A DNA stretch of 64,000 bases from Pseudomonas fluorescens (GCF_001623525.1 NZ_CP015225.1:2418001-2482000); one strand, 5' to 3'. Shown: positions 37,159 through 48,317, counted from the first letter of the stretch. The notes: generated by a model not told the origin, from the letters alone. Numbers and translations are program-made.

Positions 37159-37347
37159 ATGTCGACCATCAGCAGCACCGCCCGCACCGCCAGTAGCACC
37201 ACCACCCTGAGCCAACGCCTGAGCGCCGCGATCCTGGCTTCGATCCTGGGCGCGGGGCTGGTCTATTTCGCCGGTTTCTCCCACATCGAAGCGGTGCACA
37301 ACGCCGCCCACGATACCCGTCACAGCGCCGCATTCCCGTGCCATTGA
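37159..37347 (+). CDS. cbtB: Cobalt transporter subunit CbtB
   Basis: A 62-residue protein with one membrane span (about residues 20-42, LSAAILASILGAGLVYFAGF). It has a histidine-rich C-terminus (HIEAVHNAAHDTRHSAAFPCH), the CbtB signature proposed to bind cobalt. AGGGAAG precedes the ATG. It lies downstream of a cobalamin riboswitch and directly ahead of cbtA. Confidence 0.94.
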   Translation: MSTISSTARTASSTTTLSQRLSAAILASILGAGLVYFAGFSHIEAVHNAAHDTRHSAAFPCH

Positions 37348-37358
37348 GACCTGACGAC

Positions 37359-38054
37359 ATGATCAAGCGTATCGCGCAGACCGCTGGTTTCAGCGGCTTG
37401 CTGGCCGCCCTGCTGCTGACCCTGCTGCAAAGTTTCTGGGTATCGCCGCTGATTCTCCAGGCGGAAACCTTCGAGAAGGCCCCGGCGACCGAGGTCCATG
37501 AACACGCCGACGGGGCGGCTCATACCCATGATGCCGAGGCCTGGGAGCCGGAAGACGGTTGGCAGCGCGTGCTGTCCACCACAGGCGGCAACCTGGTGGT
37601 CGCCGTGGGTTTTGCCCTGATGCTGGCGGGTCTGTACACCTTACGCGCACCGACTCGCACGTCCCAAGGCCTGCTCTGGGGGCTGGCCGGTTATGCCACT
37701 TTCGTCTTGGCGCCGACGCTTGGCCTGCCGCCGGAACTGCCTGGTACCGCAGCGGCCGACCTGGCCCAACGGCAGATGTGGTGGATCGGCACCGCGGCGT
37801 CCACGGCGGTAGGCATCGCCCTGATCGCCTTCGGCAAGCATTGGCTGCTCAAGTTGCTGGGCGTGGCGACGTTGCTGGTGCCCCACGTCATCGGCGCACC
37901 CCAGCCCGAAGTCCACTCGATGCTGGCGCCCGAAGCGCTTGAAACGCAATTCAAGATCGCCTCGCAAGTGACCAACGTCGCGTTCTGGCTGGCCCTGGGC
38001 CTGATCAGCACATGGCTGTTTCGCCGTGACGGCCAAGCCCGCCACGACGCATGA
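37359..38054 (+). CDS. cbtA: Cobalt transporter subunit CbtA
   Basis: A 231-residue membrane protein with about five spans (CbtA family). A periplasmic or luminal loop rich in His and acidic residues (EVHEHADGAAHTHDAEAWEPEDG) follows span 1. The C-terminal part has KHWLLKLLGVATLLVPHVIG. It is predicted to import Co2+ with CbtB when B12 is scarce. The ATG at 37359 is preferred to a GTG at 37338, which overlaps cbtB. The stop overlaps the cobE start (ATGA). Confidence 0.93.
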   Translation: MIKRIAQTAGFSGLLAALLLTLLQSFWVSPLILQAETFEKAPATEVHEHADGAAHTHDAEAWEPEDGWQRVLSTTGGNLVVAVGFALMLAGLYTLRAPTRTSQGLLWGLAGYATFVLAPTLGLPPELPGTAAADLAQRQMWWIGTAASTAVGIALIAFGKHWLLKLLGVATLLVPHVIGAPQPEVHSMLAPEALETQFKIASQVTNVAFWLALGLISTWLFRRDGQARHDA

Positions 38055-38455
38055 GCAACGGGCCGATGCTGGTGGTCGGCCTTGGCTGCCAGCGTGGTTG
38101 CCCGGCCAGCACGCTGCGGGCCTTGCTCGACGAAACGCTGCTGGCCCACGGCATCGGACTTCATCGGGTACGGGCCCTGGCCAGTATCGACCTCAAGCGT
38201 GACGAACCCGGACTGCTGGAGCTGGCCGGGCAACTGGCCCTGCCGCTGACCTGCTTCAGTGTCGAACAGTTGGCCGGCTACGAGCAGCGGCTCAGTCACC
38301 GCTCCGAGATCGCCTTCCAGCGAACCGGTTGCTACGGCATCGCAGAAAGCGCCGCCCTGGCCTTGGCCGACCAGTTGGGCACAACGCCCGCGACGCTGCT
38401 GATTACTCGCCAAAAAGGGCCCAACAGCACGTTGGCATTGGCGGTCGTGGCGTAA
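38051..38455 (+). CDS. cobE: Cobalamin biosynthesis protein CobE (CbiG C-terminal type)
   Basis: A 134-residue protein matching the CbiG C-terminal/CobE domain: VVGLGCQRGCPASTLRALLD at the N-terminus, LASIDLKRDEPGLLELA, and CYGIAESAALALA in the middle. CobE takes part in the corrin ring steps of aerobic B12 synthesis, and its exact reaction is not settled. Its ATG overlaps the cbtA stop, so it belongs to the riboswitch-controlled unit. Confidence 0.9.
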   Translation: MSNGPMLVVGLGCQRGCPASTLRALLDETLLAHGIGLHRVRALASIDLKRDEPGLLELAGQLALPLTCFSVEQLAGYEQRLSHRSEIAFQRTGCYGIAESAALALADQLGTTPATLLITRQKGPNSTLALAVVA

Positions 38456-38532
38456 ATCCCGATAATCGGCGCCCAGGATCATGAGCGATCTTCATCTGGG
38501 CGACGCTCACTCACCTTTCACAGGAGCCGGTC

Positions 38533-39279
38533 ATGACCGTTTACTTCATCGGCGCCGGCCCCGGCGACCCGGATCTCATTACCGTCAAAGGCCAGCGACT
38601 AATCCACAGCTGCGCGGTGATCATCTACGCCGGTTCCCTGGTGCCGACGGCCGTGCTTGAGGGGCATCGCGCCGAACAGGTGATCAACAGCGCCGAGCTG
38701 CACCTGGAGCAAATCATTGAGTTGATCAAAACCGCGCACCTCAAGGGCCAGGATGTGGCGCGGGTGCATTCCGGCGACCCGAGTCTGTACGGTGCCATCG
38801 GCGAGCAGATTCGTTGCCTGCGGGAACTGGGCATCCCTTTCGAAATCATCCCGGGCGTGACCGCGACCTCAGCCTGTGCTGCTTTGCTGGGTGCAGAACT
38901 GACCCTGCCTGACGTCTCCCAAAGCGTGATCCTGACGCGCTACGCGGACAAGACCGCGATGCCCGCCGGGGAGGAATTTGCCAGCCTGGCGCAGCACGGA
39001 GCGACCATGGCGATTCACCTGGGGGTCAATCATCTGGAAAAAATCGTCAGTGAACTGCTGCCCCACTACGGCGCGGATTGCCCGATCGCGGTGATTCACC
39101 GGGCAACATGGCCGGATCAGGATTGGGTGCTGGGTACACTGGCAGATATCGCCGAGAAGGTGCAGGCCAAGGGTTTCCGCCGAACGGCGCTGATCCTGGT
39201 GGGGCGTGTGCTGGGCAATGACGTGTTCAGCGAATCATCGCTGTACCGTGCCGGGCATGCGCATCTCTACCGGCCCTGA
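38533..39279 (+). CDS. cobM: Precorrin-4 C11-methyltransferase
   Basis: A 248-residue tetrapyrrole methylase. FIGAGPGDPDLITVKG is the N-terminal SAM-binding signature; RVHSGDPSLYGAIGEQ and PGVTATSACAALLGAELTLP are diagnostic of CobM/CbiF. It methylates precorrin-4 at C11. AGGAG lies nine bases before the ATG. The ~77-base gap after cobE contains no obvious terminator. Confidence 0.96.
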   Translation: MTVYFIGAGPGDPDLITVKGQRLIHSCAVIIYAGSLVPTAVLEGHRAEQVINSAELHLEQIIELIKTAHLKGQDVARVHSGDPSLYGAIGEQIRCLRELGIPFEIIPGVTATSACAALLGAELTLPDVSQSVILTRYADKTAMPAGEEFASLAQHGATMAIHLGVNHLEKIVSELLPHYGADCPIAVIHRATWPDQDWVLGTLADIAEKVQAKGFRRTALILVGRVLGNDVFSESSLYRAGHAHLYRP

Positions 39280-39338
39280 CGCAACCGGCAAGAGCCAACC
39301 CGAGTCCCCTGTGGGTCCAGGCTGACGACTGAAACTAT

Positions 39339-39468
39339 TGTGGCGAGGGAGCTTGCTCCCGCTGGACCGCGAAGCGGTCCCCCTGCAACTCATGTGCCCA
39401 TCACGAAGAGCACATCGGTTGCCTTGCGATTGCTTCGCAATCGAGCGGGAGCAAGCTCCCTCGCCACA
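39339..39468. repeat. Paired palindromic repeat, GGGAGCTTGCTCCC family
   Basis: Inverted arms starting TGTGGCGAGGGAGC (39339) and ending GCTCCCTCGCCACA (39468). The inner hairpins GGACCGCGAAGCGGTCC and GATTGCTTCGCAATC flank the core. It lies between convergent cobM and nfuA. Confidence 0.9.
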
Positions 39469-39479
39469 GCGAACACCTA

Positions 39480-40133
<654 letters not shown>

Positions 40134-40144
40134 TCAGGAAAGCG

Positions 40145-40171
40145 TCCGGCGGCACGGAGTTTGCCGCCGGA
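40145..40171 (-). terminator. Hairpin after cti
   Basis: TCCGGCGGC (40145-40153) and GCCGCCGGA (40163-40171) form a perfect 9-bp stem, nine bases past the cti stop. The T-run after it on the minus strand is weak (CGCTTTCC). Confidence 0.45.
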
Positions 40172-40179
40172 GCTGTCGA

Positions 40180-42471
40180 TCAGAGGTTCTGGTAGCGATT
40201 CATGTCCAACACGCCGCTTTCCAGGGGCTCCGTCTCCTGGATGTACTGGCTCAGGTCGTGGAAGTAGTACCAGAACTGCGGGTGGCTGCGACGAATGCCC
40301 CAGCGCTCGACAATCCGCTCGAACGCCGGTGCATCCTGGGCGCCTTGCATGGCCTCGACGAATGCCGACACTTGCCCGGCCGGAATGTTGAACATGAAGT
40401 TCGGATAGCTGCTGAGCACGCCCGGGTAGACCGTGAGTGTGTCCAGCCCCGGCTGGTATCGCGCCTCCTCGCCCAGCAGGAACGCCACGTTGCTGTGGGC
40501 TCGGTTGCGCAGCAGGCTGTAGACTTCACGATGACCACTGGCGGTTTCGACGCGCAGCAGAGTCGCTTCCGGCAGTTGGTCGATCACCTTGAGCCCCGCC
40601 GCAGGGCGCGACACCAGCCGACTGAGGGCCTGTTCGGCGTTTTGCAGCGCCGGGTCGATGTTCGGGCGCGAGCAGTAGGCGCCGTCGCAGCGGTTGATCG
40701 GATCGGGGCGGGCATTCAGCTCGCCGTACCGGGCCAGCAGTTGCTGGGTGAAATCGCCCTTGGGGTCGCGCTCATCAAGCTTGAGAGCGGTCGGTTTGTC
40801 ATCGTCGATGGCCTCGTAATCGAGCCACATCTTGAATTTGCCGCCGGCCTGGTACCAGTCGTCAAGATAGCCTTCCCGGGAGTCGGCCGGCATCAGGCGC
40901 AGGAAGTTCTGCTCCGCACCGTTGCGGATCAGATCGAAATACAGCCGGGTCTGGGCCTGGTGGGACACGTTGCCGAATACATCGAAGTTCACCGCCAATT
41001 GGTAATAGGTGCGCTCCAGCAACGGGAAGTCGAACAGCCACATCGTCTGCGGCACTTCGCCGATCAAGCCCTTGTTGACCGAGGCACTGTCGAAGTGCCG
41101 GAAAATGCTCAACAATGCATTGTCATTCCCGGCCCACAGCGTCGACCAACTCGGCGCCGGCGCATCGGCATAGACGTCGCGGCGCAAGGCTTCGTACTCG
41201 TTGCGCTTGTCCCGGTAGTCGAGCCACAGGCTGAGGACGCTGCCCACATCGTCGTTCTGCCCCGGCATTGCCAGCAGCGGCGTGGCCTGGCCGCGGTAGT
41301 TCGGGTCTGTAATGTACAGGTCATGTTCGGGGGCCTGGAACAGCGCCCAGAAATTGTCGCGGATCACATCCGTGGCAATCTGGCCCCGGCACACCGGCCC
41401 GCGAATGAAGGTGCGCACAAAATACTCGGCGTTATCGAGCATGAACTGGTAGCGAGCCTGGGCCGGGATCGCTTCGAAGGTGGAAAATGGATTGGCCCGG
41501 CGCTCCGGACCGTAGCCCGGCAACGCGGTCACCTGCCATTTGCCGCTGTAGAACAGGCTCTTGATGCGCCCCATCTTCGCCGCGCTCAAGCCGTAGGTAA
41601 TGTGGGTCTTGTGCACGATCACCCCTTGCACCGGCCAGAGCCGGTAATAGACGCGGGTGCCAGGGTCATCATTCGGACGGCGGGTATTGATCAGGTCGAT
41701 CGGCTGGCCGGTGGGCGTGCGCGAACGGACCCACTGGAAGAAATGCCCCGGCTCGCCGTCCTTGAAATAGATGTGCGCCAGGAACCAGTGCTCGAACAAC
41801 CAGCGGCCCACCAGGCTTTCCCGGGCGCCAGGGGCGTTGAGCAGGTTTTCCCATTGCACCACCTGCAAGGCTTCGGCGGCACTCGGGGCCAGGGCCTGCT
41901 GATCGATGGGGGCGCCTGCGGCCAGCCAGCGTTGCAGGGTCTGGTATTGCTGGTCGGTCAGGCCGGTGACGGCCAGGGGCATGCCTTCCTTGGGATGGGC
42001 GCCGGCGTATTCGTTGAATTGATCCGGCATCGCGCAGCTGTTTTCGCGATTGAGGCCCAGCACGATCTCTTCCGGCAGCTTGGCGTTGGGCTGCAACGGC
42101 GTGCGATGGCCCAACTCCAGCATGCGCGCCATCAGGGCAGCCTGGCTGCCTTGGGCATCGAGCACCGAATAGAAGCCCTTGCGCTGCCAGGCGCGCTGGC
42201 CGGAGGCATCATAGAACAAGCGGGTCGGCTCGGCCGCCTGGCGCCGCTCGCCGTCGTACACCGACAGCTTGCTCGCGCCCCGTGCCGCGCCTTCGCCGCT
42301 GCCCAGGTTCAACTGGCAAGCGGAGTCGTAGCAGGCATGGCAGGCCACGCATTTTTCCGTGAAGATCGGCTGGATGTCGCGGGTGTAGGAGATCGCGGGA
42401 GCGCGGCTCCCGGCGGCTGCGGTAAAACACAACAGCAGCAACAGACTGCCGAATAAGACGCGGTACGGCAT
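40180..42471 (-). CDS. cti: Fatty acid cis-trans isomerase
   Basis: A 763-residue periplasmic haem protein that converts cis- to trans-unsaturated membrane fatty acids, lowering membrane fluidity under solvent or heat stress. It has a signal peptide (MPYRVLFGSLLLLLCFTAAA), then a cytochrome c-type haem site CVACH (Cys41, Cys44, His45) with further cysteines CYDSAC. The start at 42471 gives the signal peptide. The enzyme is characteristic of Pseudomonas and Vibrio. It is divergent from metH. Confidence 0.95.
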   Translation of the reverse strand: MPYRVLFGSLLLLLCFTAAAGSRAPAISYTRDIQPIFTEKCVACHACYDSACQLNLGSGEGAARGASKLSVYDGERRQAAEPTRLFYDASGQRAWQRKGFYSVLDAQGSQAALMARMLELGHRTPLQPNAKLPEEIVLGLNRENSCAMPDQFNEYAGAHPKEGMPLAVTGLTDQQYQTLQRWLAAGAPIDQQALAPSAAEALQVVQWENLLNAPGARESLVGRWLFEHWFLAHIYFKDGEPGHFFQWVRSRTPTGQPIDLINTRRPNDDPGTRVYYRLWPVQGVIVHKTHITYGLSAAKMGRIKSLFYSGKWQVTALPGYGPERRANPFSTFEAIPAQARYQFMLDNAEYFVRTFIRGPVCRGQIATDVIRDNFWALFQAPEHDLYITDPNYRGQATPLLAMPGQNDDVGSVLSLWLDYRDKRNEYEALRRDVYADAPAPSWSTLWAGNDNALLSIFRHFDSASVNKGLIGEVPQTMWLFDFPLLERTYYQLAVNFDVFGNVSHQAQTRLYFDLIRNGAEQNFLRLMPADSREGYLDDWYQAGGKFKMWLDYEAIDDDKPTALKLDERDPKGDFTQQLLARYGELNARPDPINRCDGAYCSRPNIDPALQNAEQALSRLVSRPAAGLKVIDQLPEATLLRVETASGHREVYSLLRNRAHSNVAFLLGEEARYQPGLDTLTVYPGVLSSYPNFMFNIPAGQVSAFVEAMQGAQDAPAFERIVERWGIRRSHPQFWYYFHDLSQYIQETEPLESGVLDMNRYQNL

Positions 42472-42627
42472 GTCTCGGGTCCCTAAGAGATAGTCCGGCG
42501 ATTCTACCGGGCCAGCATCGCCTTGCAAACATGAGCGATATTCATGCAAAAGCCCATCATGATCAAATCCTGCACAGGTTTGCTATCATCCTGGCCTTCG
42601 TAATGGTCTTTTTTTCCAGGTAGTCCT

Positions 42628-45600
42628 ATGTCCGATCGCAGCGCTCGCCTTTATCTTCTCCAGCAAGCCCTCAAGGAGCGCATCCTGATCCTCGACGGCG
42701 GCATGGGCACGATGATCCAGAGCTACAAGCTCGAAGAGCAGGACTACCGCGGCAAGCGTTTCGCCGACTGGCCGAGCGACGTCAAGGGCAACAACGACCT
42801 GCTGGTGCTGAGCCGCCCGGACGTGATCGGCGCCATCGAAAAAGCCTACCTGGATGCCGGCGCCGACATCCTGGAAACCAACACCTTCAACGCCACCCAG
42901 GTGTCCCAGGCCGACTACGGCATGCAAGGCCTGGCCTACGAGCTGAACCTGGAAGGCGCGCGCCTGGCCCGTAAAGTGGCTGACGCCAAGACCCTGGAAA
43001 CCCCGGAGAAGCCACGTTTCGTTGCCGGCGTACTCGGCCCGACCAGCCGCACCTGCTCGCTGTCGCCGGATGTGAACAACCCCGGCTACCGCAACGTGAC
43101 CTTCGACGAACTGGTGGAGAACTACACCGAGGCCACCAAGGGCCTGATCGAAGGCGGTTGCGACCTGATCCTGATCGAGACCATTTTCGACACGCTCAAT
43201 GCCAAGGCAGCGATTTTCGCCGTGCAGGGTGTTTACGAAGCGTTGGGCGTCGAACTGCCGATCATGATCTCCGGCACCATCACCGATGCGTCCGGTCGTA
43301 CCCTGTCCGGCCAGACCACCGAAGCCTTCTGGAACTCCGTGGCCCACGCCAAGCCGATTTCCGTGGGCTTGAACTGCGCCCTCGGCGCTAGCGAACTGCG
43401 CCCGTACCTGGAAGAGCTGTCGAACAAGGCCAACACCCATGTCTCGGCCCACCCGAACGCCGGCCTGCCCAACGAATTCGGCGAATACGACGAGTTGCCG
43501 GCCGAGACCGCCAAAGTCATCGAGGAATTCGCCCAGAGCGGCTTCCTGAACATCGTCGGCGGTTGCTGCGGCACCACCCCGGCCCACATCGAAGCCATCG
43601 CCAAGGCCGTGGCCGGCTATGCCCCGCGGCCGATTCCAGAGATTCCCCGGGCCTGCCGCCTGTCGGGCCTGGAACCGTTCACCATCGATCGCAGCTCGCT
43701 GTTCGTCAACGTCGGCGAGCGGACCAACATTACCGGCTCCGCCAAGTTCGCCCGCTTGATCCGCGAAGACAACTACACCGAAGCCCTGGAAGTGGCGCTG
43801 CAACAGGTCGAGGCCGGCGCCCAGGTGATCGACATCAACATGGACGAGGGCATGCTCGATTCGAAGAAGGCCATGGTGACCTTCCTCAATCTGATTGCCG
43901 GCGAACCGGACATCTCCCGCGTGCCGATCATGATCGACTCCTCCAAGTGGGAAGTGATCGAGGCCGGCCTCAAGTGCATCCAGGGCAAGGGCATCGTCAA
44001 CTCCATCAGCATGAAGGAAGGCGTCGAGCAGTTCATCCATCACGCCAAGCTGTGCAAGCGCTACGGCGCCGCCGTGGTGGTGATGGCGTTCGACGAAGCC
44101 GGCCAGGCCGACACCGAGGCGCGCAAGAAGGAAATCTGCAAGCGCTCCTATGACATCCTGGTCAATGAAGTCGGCTTCCCGCCGGAAGACATCATTTTCG
44201 ACCCGAACATCTTCGCCGTCGCCACCGGTATCGAAGAGCACAACAACTATGCCGTGGATTTCATCAACGCCTGCGCCTACATCCGCGACGAACTGCCCTA
44301 CGCGCTGACCTCCGGCGGCGTGTCCAACGTGTCCTTCTCGTTCCGTGGCAACAACCCGGTGCGCGAGGCGATCCACTCGGTGTTCCTGCTCTATGCGATC
44401 CGCGCGGGCCTGACCATGGGCATCGTCAATGCCGGCCAACTGGAGATCTACGACCAGATCCCGGTGGAACTGCGCGACGCCGTGGAAGACGTGATCCTCA
44501 ACCGTACCCCCGAAGGCACCGACGCCCTCCTCGCCATCGCCGACAAGTACAAGGGCGACGGCAGCGTCAAGGAAGCGGAAACCGAGGAATGGCGCGGCTG
44601 GGAAGTGAACAAGCGCCTGGAACATGCCCTGGTCAAGGGCATCACCACCCACATCGTTGAAGACACCGAAGAATCGCGACTGTCGTTCGCCCGGCCGATC
44701 GAGGTCATTGAAGGCCCGCTGATGGCCGGCATGAACATCGTCGGCGACCTGTTTGGCGCCGGTAAGATGTTCCTGCCTCAGGTGGTCAAGTCCGCCCGTG
44801 TGATGAAGCAGGCCGTGGCCCACCTGATTCCGTTCATCGAGGCGGAAAAAGGCGACAAGCCGGAAGCCAAGGGCAAGATCCTGATGGCCACGGTCAAGGG
44901 CGACGTCCACGACATTGGCAAGAACATCGTCGGCGTGGTGCTCGGTTGCAACGGCTATGACATCGTCGACCTGGGCGTGATGGTGCCGGCGGAAAAAATC
45001 CTGCAGGTGGCCAAGGAGCAGAAGTGCGACATCATCGGCCTGTCCGGGCTGATCACCCCGTCCCTGGATGAGATGGTGCATGTGGCGCGGGAGATGCAGC
45101 GCCAGGACTTCCATCTGCCGCTGATGATTGGCGGGGCCACCACCTCCAAGGCCCACACGGCGGTAAAGATCGAGCCCAAGTACAGCAACGACGCGGTGAT
45201 CTACGTCACCGATGCCTCCCGTGCCGTGGGCGTGGCGACCCAGTTGCTGTCCAAGGAACTCAAGCCGGCTTTCGTCGAGAAAACCCGCCTGGACTACATG
45301 GACGTGCGCGAGCGCACATCCAACCGCAGCGCTCGGACCGAACGCCTGAGCTATGCAGCGGCCATCGCCAAGAAGCCGCAGTTCGACTGGAGCAGCTACC
45401 AGCCGGTCAAGCCGACCTTCACTGGCGCGCGAGTCCTGGACGACATCGACCTGAACGTCCTGGCCGAATACATCGACTGGACGCCGTTTTTCATTTCCTG
45501 GGACCTGGCCGGCAAGTACCCACGCATCCTCACCGACGAAGTGGTCGGCGAAGCCGCCACCGCACTGTACGCCGATGCCCGGGCCATGCTGCGCAAGCTG

Positions 45601-46338
45601 ATCGACGAGAAACTCATCAGCGCTCGCGCGGTATTTGGCTTCTGGCCCGCCAACCAGGTGCATGACGACGACCTGGAAGTCTACGGTGACGACGGCAAGC
45701 CCTTGGCGCGCCTGCACCACCTGCGCCAACAGATCATCAAGACCGACGGCAAGCCCAACTTCTCCCTGGCCGACTTCGTCGCGCCCAAGGACAGCGGCGT
45801 GACCGATTACGTCGGCGGTTTCATCACCACCGCCGGCATCGGCGCCGAAGAAGTCGCCAAGGCTTATCAGGAGGCCGGCGACGACTACAACTCGATCATG
45901 GTCAAGGCCCTCGCCGACCGTCTGGCCGAGGCCTGCGCCGAATGGTTGCACCAGCAAGTGCGCAAAAATTATTGGGGCTACGCCCAGGACGAGAGCCTGG
46001 ACAACGACGCCTTGATCAAGGAGCAATACACCGGCATCCGCCCTGCCCCCGGTTACCCGGCCTGCCCGGACCACACCGAGAAAGCCACCTTGTTCCGTCT
46101 GCTCGACCCCGAGGCCAGCGAACTGAAGGCCGGACGCAGCGGTGTGTTCCTCACCGAACACTACGCCATGTTCCCGGCAGCGGCGGTCAGCGGCTGGTAC
46201 TTCGCCCATCCCCAGGCGCAGTACTTTGCGGTGGGCAAGATCGATAAGGATCAGGTGCAGAGTTACACCGCGCGCAAGGGTCAGGAGTTGAGTGTGACGG
46301 AGCGGTGGTTGTCGCCGAACCTGGGTTACGACAACTAA
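42628..46338 (+). CDS. metH: Cobalamin-dependent methionine synthase
   Basis: A 1236-residue four-module enzyme that transfers a methyl group from methyltetrahydrofolate to homocysteine. In order: the homocysteine domain (zinc cysteines in SVGLNCALG and GGCCGTTP), the folate domain ([18 protein letters not shown]), the cobalamin domain with the DxHxxG box ([20 protein letters not shown]), and the C-terminal reactivation domain binding SAM ([15 protein letters not shown]). Full length. It consumes the B12 made or maintained by the genes a few kilobases upstream. No riboswitch is visible in its 156-base upstream gap. Confidence 0.98.
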   Translation: MSDRSARLYLLQQALKERILILDGGMGTMIQSYKLEEQDYRGKRFADWPSDVKGNNDLLVLSRPDVIGAIEKAYLDAGADILETNTFNATQVSQADYGMQGLAYELNLEGARLARKVADAKTLETPEKPRFVAGVLGPTSRTCSLSPDVNNPGYRNVTFDELVENYTEATKGLIEGGCDLILIETIFDTLNAKAAIFAVQGVYEALGVELPIMISGTITDASGRTLSGQTTEAFWNSVAHAKPISVGLNCALGASELRPYLEELSNKANTHVSAHPNAGLPNEFGEYDELPAETAKVIEEFAQSGFLNIVGGCCGTTPAHIEAIAKAVAGYAPRPIPEIPRACRLSGLEPFTIDRSSLFVNVGERTNITGSAKFARLIREDNYTEALEVALQQVEAGAQVIDINMDEGMLDSKKAMVTFLNLIAGEPDISRVPIMIDSSKWEVIEAGLKCIQGKGIVNSISMKEGVEQFIHHAKLCKRYGAAVVVMAFDEAGQADTEARKKEICKRSYDILVNEVGFPPEDIIFDPNIFAVATGIEEHNNYAVDFINACAYIRDELPYALTSGGVSNVSFSFRGNNPVREAIHSVFLLYAIRAGLTMGIVNAGQLEIYDQIPVELRDAVEDVILNRTPEGTDALLAIADKYKGDGSVKEAETEEWRGWEVNKRLEHALVKGITTHIVEDTEESRLSFARPIEVIEGPLMAGMNIVGDLFGAGKMFLPQVVKSARVMKQAVAHLIPFIEAEKGDKPEAKGKILMATVKGDVHDIGKNIVGVVLGCNGYDIVDLGVMVPAEKILQVAKEQKCDIIGLSGLITPSLDEMVHVAREMQRQDFHLPLMIGGATTSKAHTAVKIEPKYSNDAVIYVTDASRAVGVATQLLSKELKPAFVEKTRLDYMDVRERTSNRSARTERLSYAAAIAKKPQFDWSSYQPVKPTFTGARVLDDIDLNVLAEYIDWTPFFISWDLAGKYPRILTDEVVGEAATALYADARAMLRKLIDEKLISARAVFGFWPANQVHDDDLEVYGDDGKPLARLHHLRQQIIKTDGKPNFSLADFVAPKDSGVTDYVGGFITTAGIGAEEVAKAYQEAGDDYNSIMVKALADRLAEACAEWLHQQVRKNYWGYAQDESLDNDALIKEQYTGIRPAPGYPACPDHTEKATLFRLLDPEASELKAGRSGVFLTEHYAMFPAAAVSGWYFAHPQAQYFAVGKIDKDQVQSYTARKGQELSVTERWLSPNLGYDN

Positions 46339-46355
46339 AACCGCAGCGATTGGCT

Positions 46356-46391
46356 ATGCTCTCCACATACGACCTTGTGTATGGAGAGCAT
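46356..46391 (+). promoter_or_regulatory. Hairpin sequestering the Shine-Dalgarno of the DUF2970 gene
   Basis: ATGCTCTCCA (46356-46365) pairs perfectly with TGGAGAGCAT (46382-46391) around a 16-base loop. The right arm contains the GGAG that serves the ATG at 46393. It could dampen translation or be the 3' end structure of metH mRNA; there is no T-run. Confidence 0.5.
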
Positions 46392-46392
46392 C

Positions 46393-46611
46393 ATGGACGA
46401 ACCGACCGAAAATAAGGCGCCCACCCTCTGGCAAATGCTGCACAGCGTGGGAGCGGCGGCCTTCGGCGTGCAAAGCGGAAAGAACCGCGCCCGCGACTTC
46501 ACCCACGGCAAGCCAAGCCACTTCATCATCCTCGGCATCCTGTTTACGGTGATTTTCGGGTTGACGTTGTATGGGATCGTCAATCTGGTGTTGTACTTTG
46601 CGGGCGTATAG
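46393..46611 (+). CDS. DUF2970 small membrane protein
   Basis: A 72-residue protein of the DUF2970 family (MDEPTENKAPTLWQMLHSVG, then FGVQSGKNRARDFTHGKPSHF) with a C-terminal membrane span FIILGILFTVIFGLTLYGIV. The role is unknown. The ATG at 46393 has GGAG six bases upstream; two further starts (46375 TTG, 46381 ATG) lie inside the upstream hairpin. It follows metH by 54 bases. Confidence 0.88.
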   Translation: MDEPTENKAPTLWQMLHSVGAAAFGVQSGKNRARDFTHGKPSHFIILGILFTVIFGLTLYGIVNLVLYFAGV

Positions 46612-46686
46612 AACATATCCGTACAGTGTGGAACCAGTCTCTTTCGAACCGAAACAGTCCTATTGCCAGCCTCGATCTGAGTCGCT

Positions 46687-47814
46687 CTAGCGACGCCCCA
46701 GCCCATCGAGCGAAAAGGCATAGCGCTCGCCATCCGGGCGAGACACCAGGCTGAAGCGCTTGAAATCCAGACGATAGTCCTTGGCAGGATTCATGTTCAG
46801 CCACGCTCGAGCGCGGGCCGGATCGAGCGATTGCATCAGGTCGATCTGCTGGTTGTAGCCGCCATGACGCGCGAGGTCAGTGCCCCGGGCGTGATCATGG
46901 AGTAGCACCATGGCCCACCCTCCCAAGCTGAAGTGCCCGGTGAACAGCACGCTCAAGCGCCCGTCGATGCGGGCCTGGAGCGCCGCCCTGGAACTGTTCA
47001 TGGCGCTGAACAACACATCCTTGCCTGGCTGGCGACCCGCCTCCTCGAACGCCTGCATGGCGCCCAGGGCCATCTCATCGTTGGCGGACCACACCAACGC
47101 GGTCTGCGGATACCGCTTGGCCAGTTGGCTGGCCTGCTCGTAGGAGCGCTCGCGATTCCACTCGCCATAGACCAACTGGCGCAGGTGTACCTGTGGATGC
47201 TCGGCCAGCGCCCGGTACAGACCTTTCTCACGCAGTTGCGCCGAAGGCGTGGACTTCTTTCCGGAAAATGCCAACAGGTCGAGGGTTTGCCCAGGCGCCA
47301 GCGGCCCATGCTGGCGCAACAGTTCGGTGAGCATCAGGTAGCCACTGCGCTCGTCGTCGGGCACCAGGCTGCCAAGCAGTTCGGGAGGCGGCGCGCCCTG
47401 CTGGGCCAGCAGGCGGGCCTGGTCGCTGGTCAGCGTGTTGTTCACCAGGAACAGCTTGATCCCGCTGCCCTGGGCCAATTGCAGGATGCGCGGGGCAACA
47501 TACTGCTCGTTGACCAGCACCAGGTAGTCCGGACGGTCAACCGACGTGATGACGTCTTGAGCCTGGCGGATCATGCGCTCGGGATCGCGCTCGGCGTACT
47601 CCACGCGCAGGCGCAACCCCAAGCCATTAGCCGCGGCCTGCATGAACTCGCTATAGCTGACCCAGAACGTCTCGGTCGAACGCCCCGGATTGAGGAACAC
47701 CACAGAAGTCGCAGCCCTCACCTGGGCTGAAGGAGAAACAGCGCCGGCGGCGTGCACCGGTAACCAGAATGACAGGCATAACAACGCTACCAGCCTGCAG
47801 ATAAACTTAAACAT
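46687..47814 (-). CDS. Orphan sugar-type periplasmic binding protein
   Basis: A 375-residue protein with a signal peptide (MFKFICRLVALLCLSFWLPV, cleavage about residue 24). The mature part is a LacI-like periplasmic-binding fold (Peripla_BP_4 type): VVFLNPGRSTETFWVSYSEF, RPDYLVLVNEQYVAPRI and LVWSANDEMALGAMQAFEEA. No permease or ATPase gene adjoins it, so it may serve a distant transporter, or act as a sensor subunit for a chemoreceptor or cyclic-di-GMP enzyme. The ligand is unknown. Confidence 0.86.
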   Translation of the reverse strand: MFKFICRLVALLCLSFWLPVHAAGAVSPSAQVRAATSVVFLNPGRSTETFWVSYSEFMQAAANGLGLRLRVEYAERDPERMIRQAQDVITSVDRPDYLVLVNEQYVAPRILQLAQGSGIKLFLVNNTLTSDQARLLAQQGAPPPELLGSLVPDDERSGYLMLTELLRQHGPLAPGQTLDLLAFSGKKSTPSAQLREKGLYRALAEHPQVHLRQLVYGEWNRERSYEQASQLAKRYPQTALVWSANDEMALGAMQAFEEAGRQPGKDVLFSAMNSSRAALQARIDGRLSVLFTGHFSLGGWAMVLLHDHARGTDLARHGGYNQQIDLMQSLDPARARAWLNMNPAKDYRLDFKRFSLVSRPDGERYAFSLDGLGRR

Positions 47815-47912
47815 CCCGCCCGCCCTGAATAATACGCCACCCAGTATAACGACCCGGGTGGCGAACGGGCACATGAACGCGAGAGCTTCATGTGGCTGGC
47901 AACGGCTCGAAC

Positions 47913-48026
47913 CTATTGATGACTGACCCAGAACACTGCGGTGCCCACCACCAGGATAATCAGGAACAAAATGGCCCAGGCATCAACGGTACTGTCGCTT
48001 TTCCTTGCTTTGGTCGGATTGCTCAT
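47913..48026 (-). CDS. 37-residue single-span membrane peptide
   Basis: A short frame reading MSNPTKARKSDSTVDAWAIL and then FLIILVVGTAVFWVSHQ. A charged, basic N-terminus precedes one membrane span (about residues 16-34). The ATG is preceded by GAGGCGATGCA, giving a usable ribosome-binding site. I recall near-identical short peptides in other pseudomonads, always unassigned. It is divergent from cysI. Function unknown. Confidence 0.6.
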   Translation of the reverse strand: MSNPTKARKSDSTVDAWAILFLIILVVGTAVFWVSHQ

Positions 48027-48317
48027 TGCATCGCCTCTTGTCGGTTTTGTAGGTGATTGCATAGGGACTCGACCACAGTTAAGACGATGATTGCCCGCAC
48101 GACAAATGTGGGTTAGGCAATAATAAATCTCATTAGTCGATTTGGTTCTTTACATATACTCAAACATCACTTTTGCGCATAACTCAAAACAGGTATCTTG
48201 CACCGGCTCCTCTAGGAGTGCGCGGCCGTGCGCGCAGAATTGCCGAGGCAGAACCCGATTCCAGCGAGCCAACATGCAGCTGTTTCTGATCGGCCCAAGC
48301 CTGAGACCGAGACTTAT

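Noticed and set aside
42586..46209. About 1207-codon minus-strand open frame opposite metH
   Set aside because: Complete MetH domains are on the plus strand over the same interval. The opposite frame has shadow composition and no motif.
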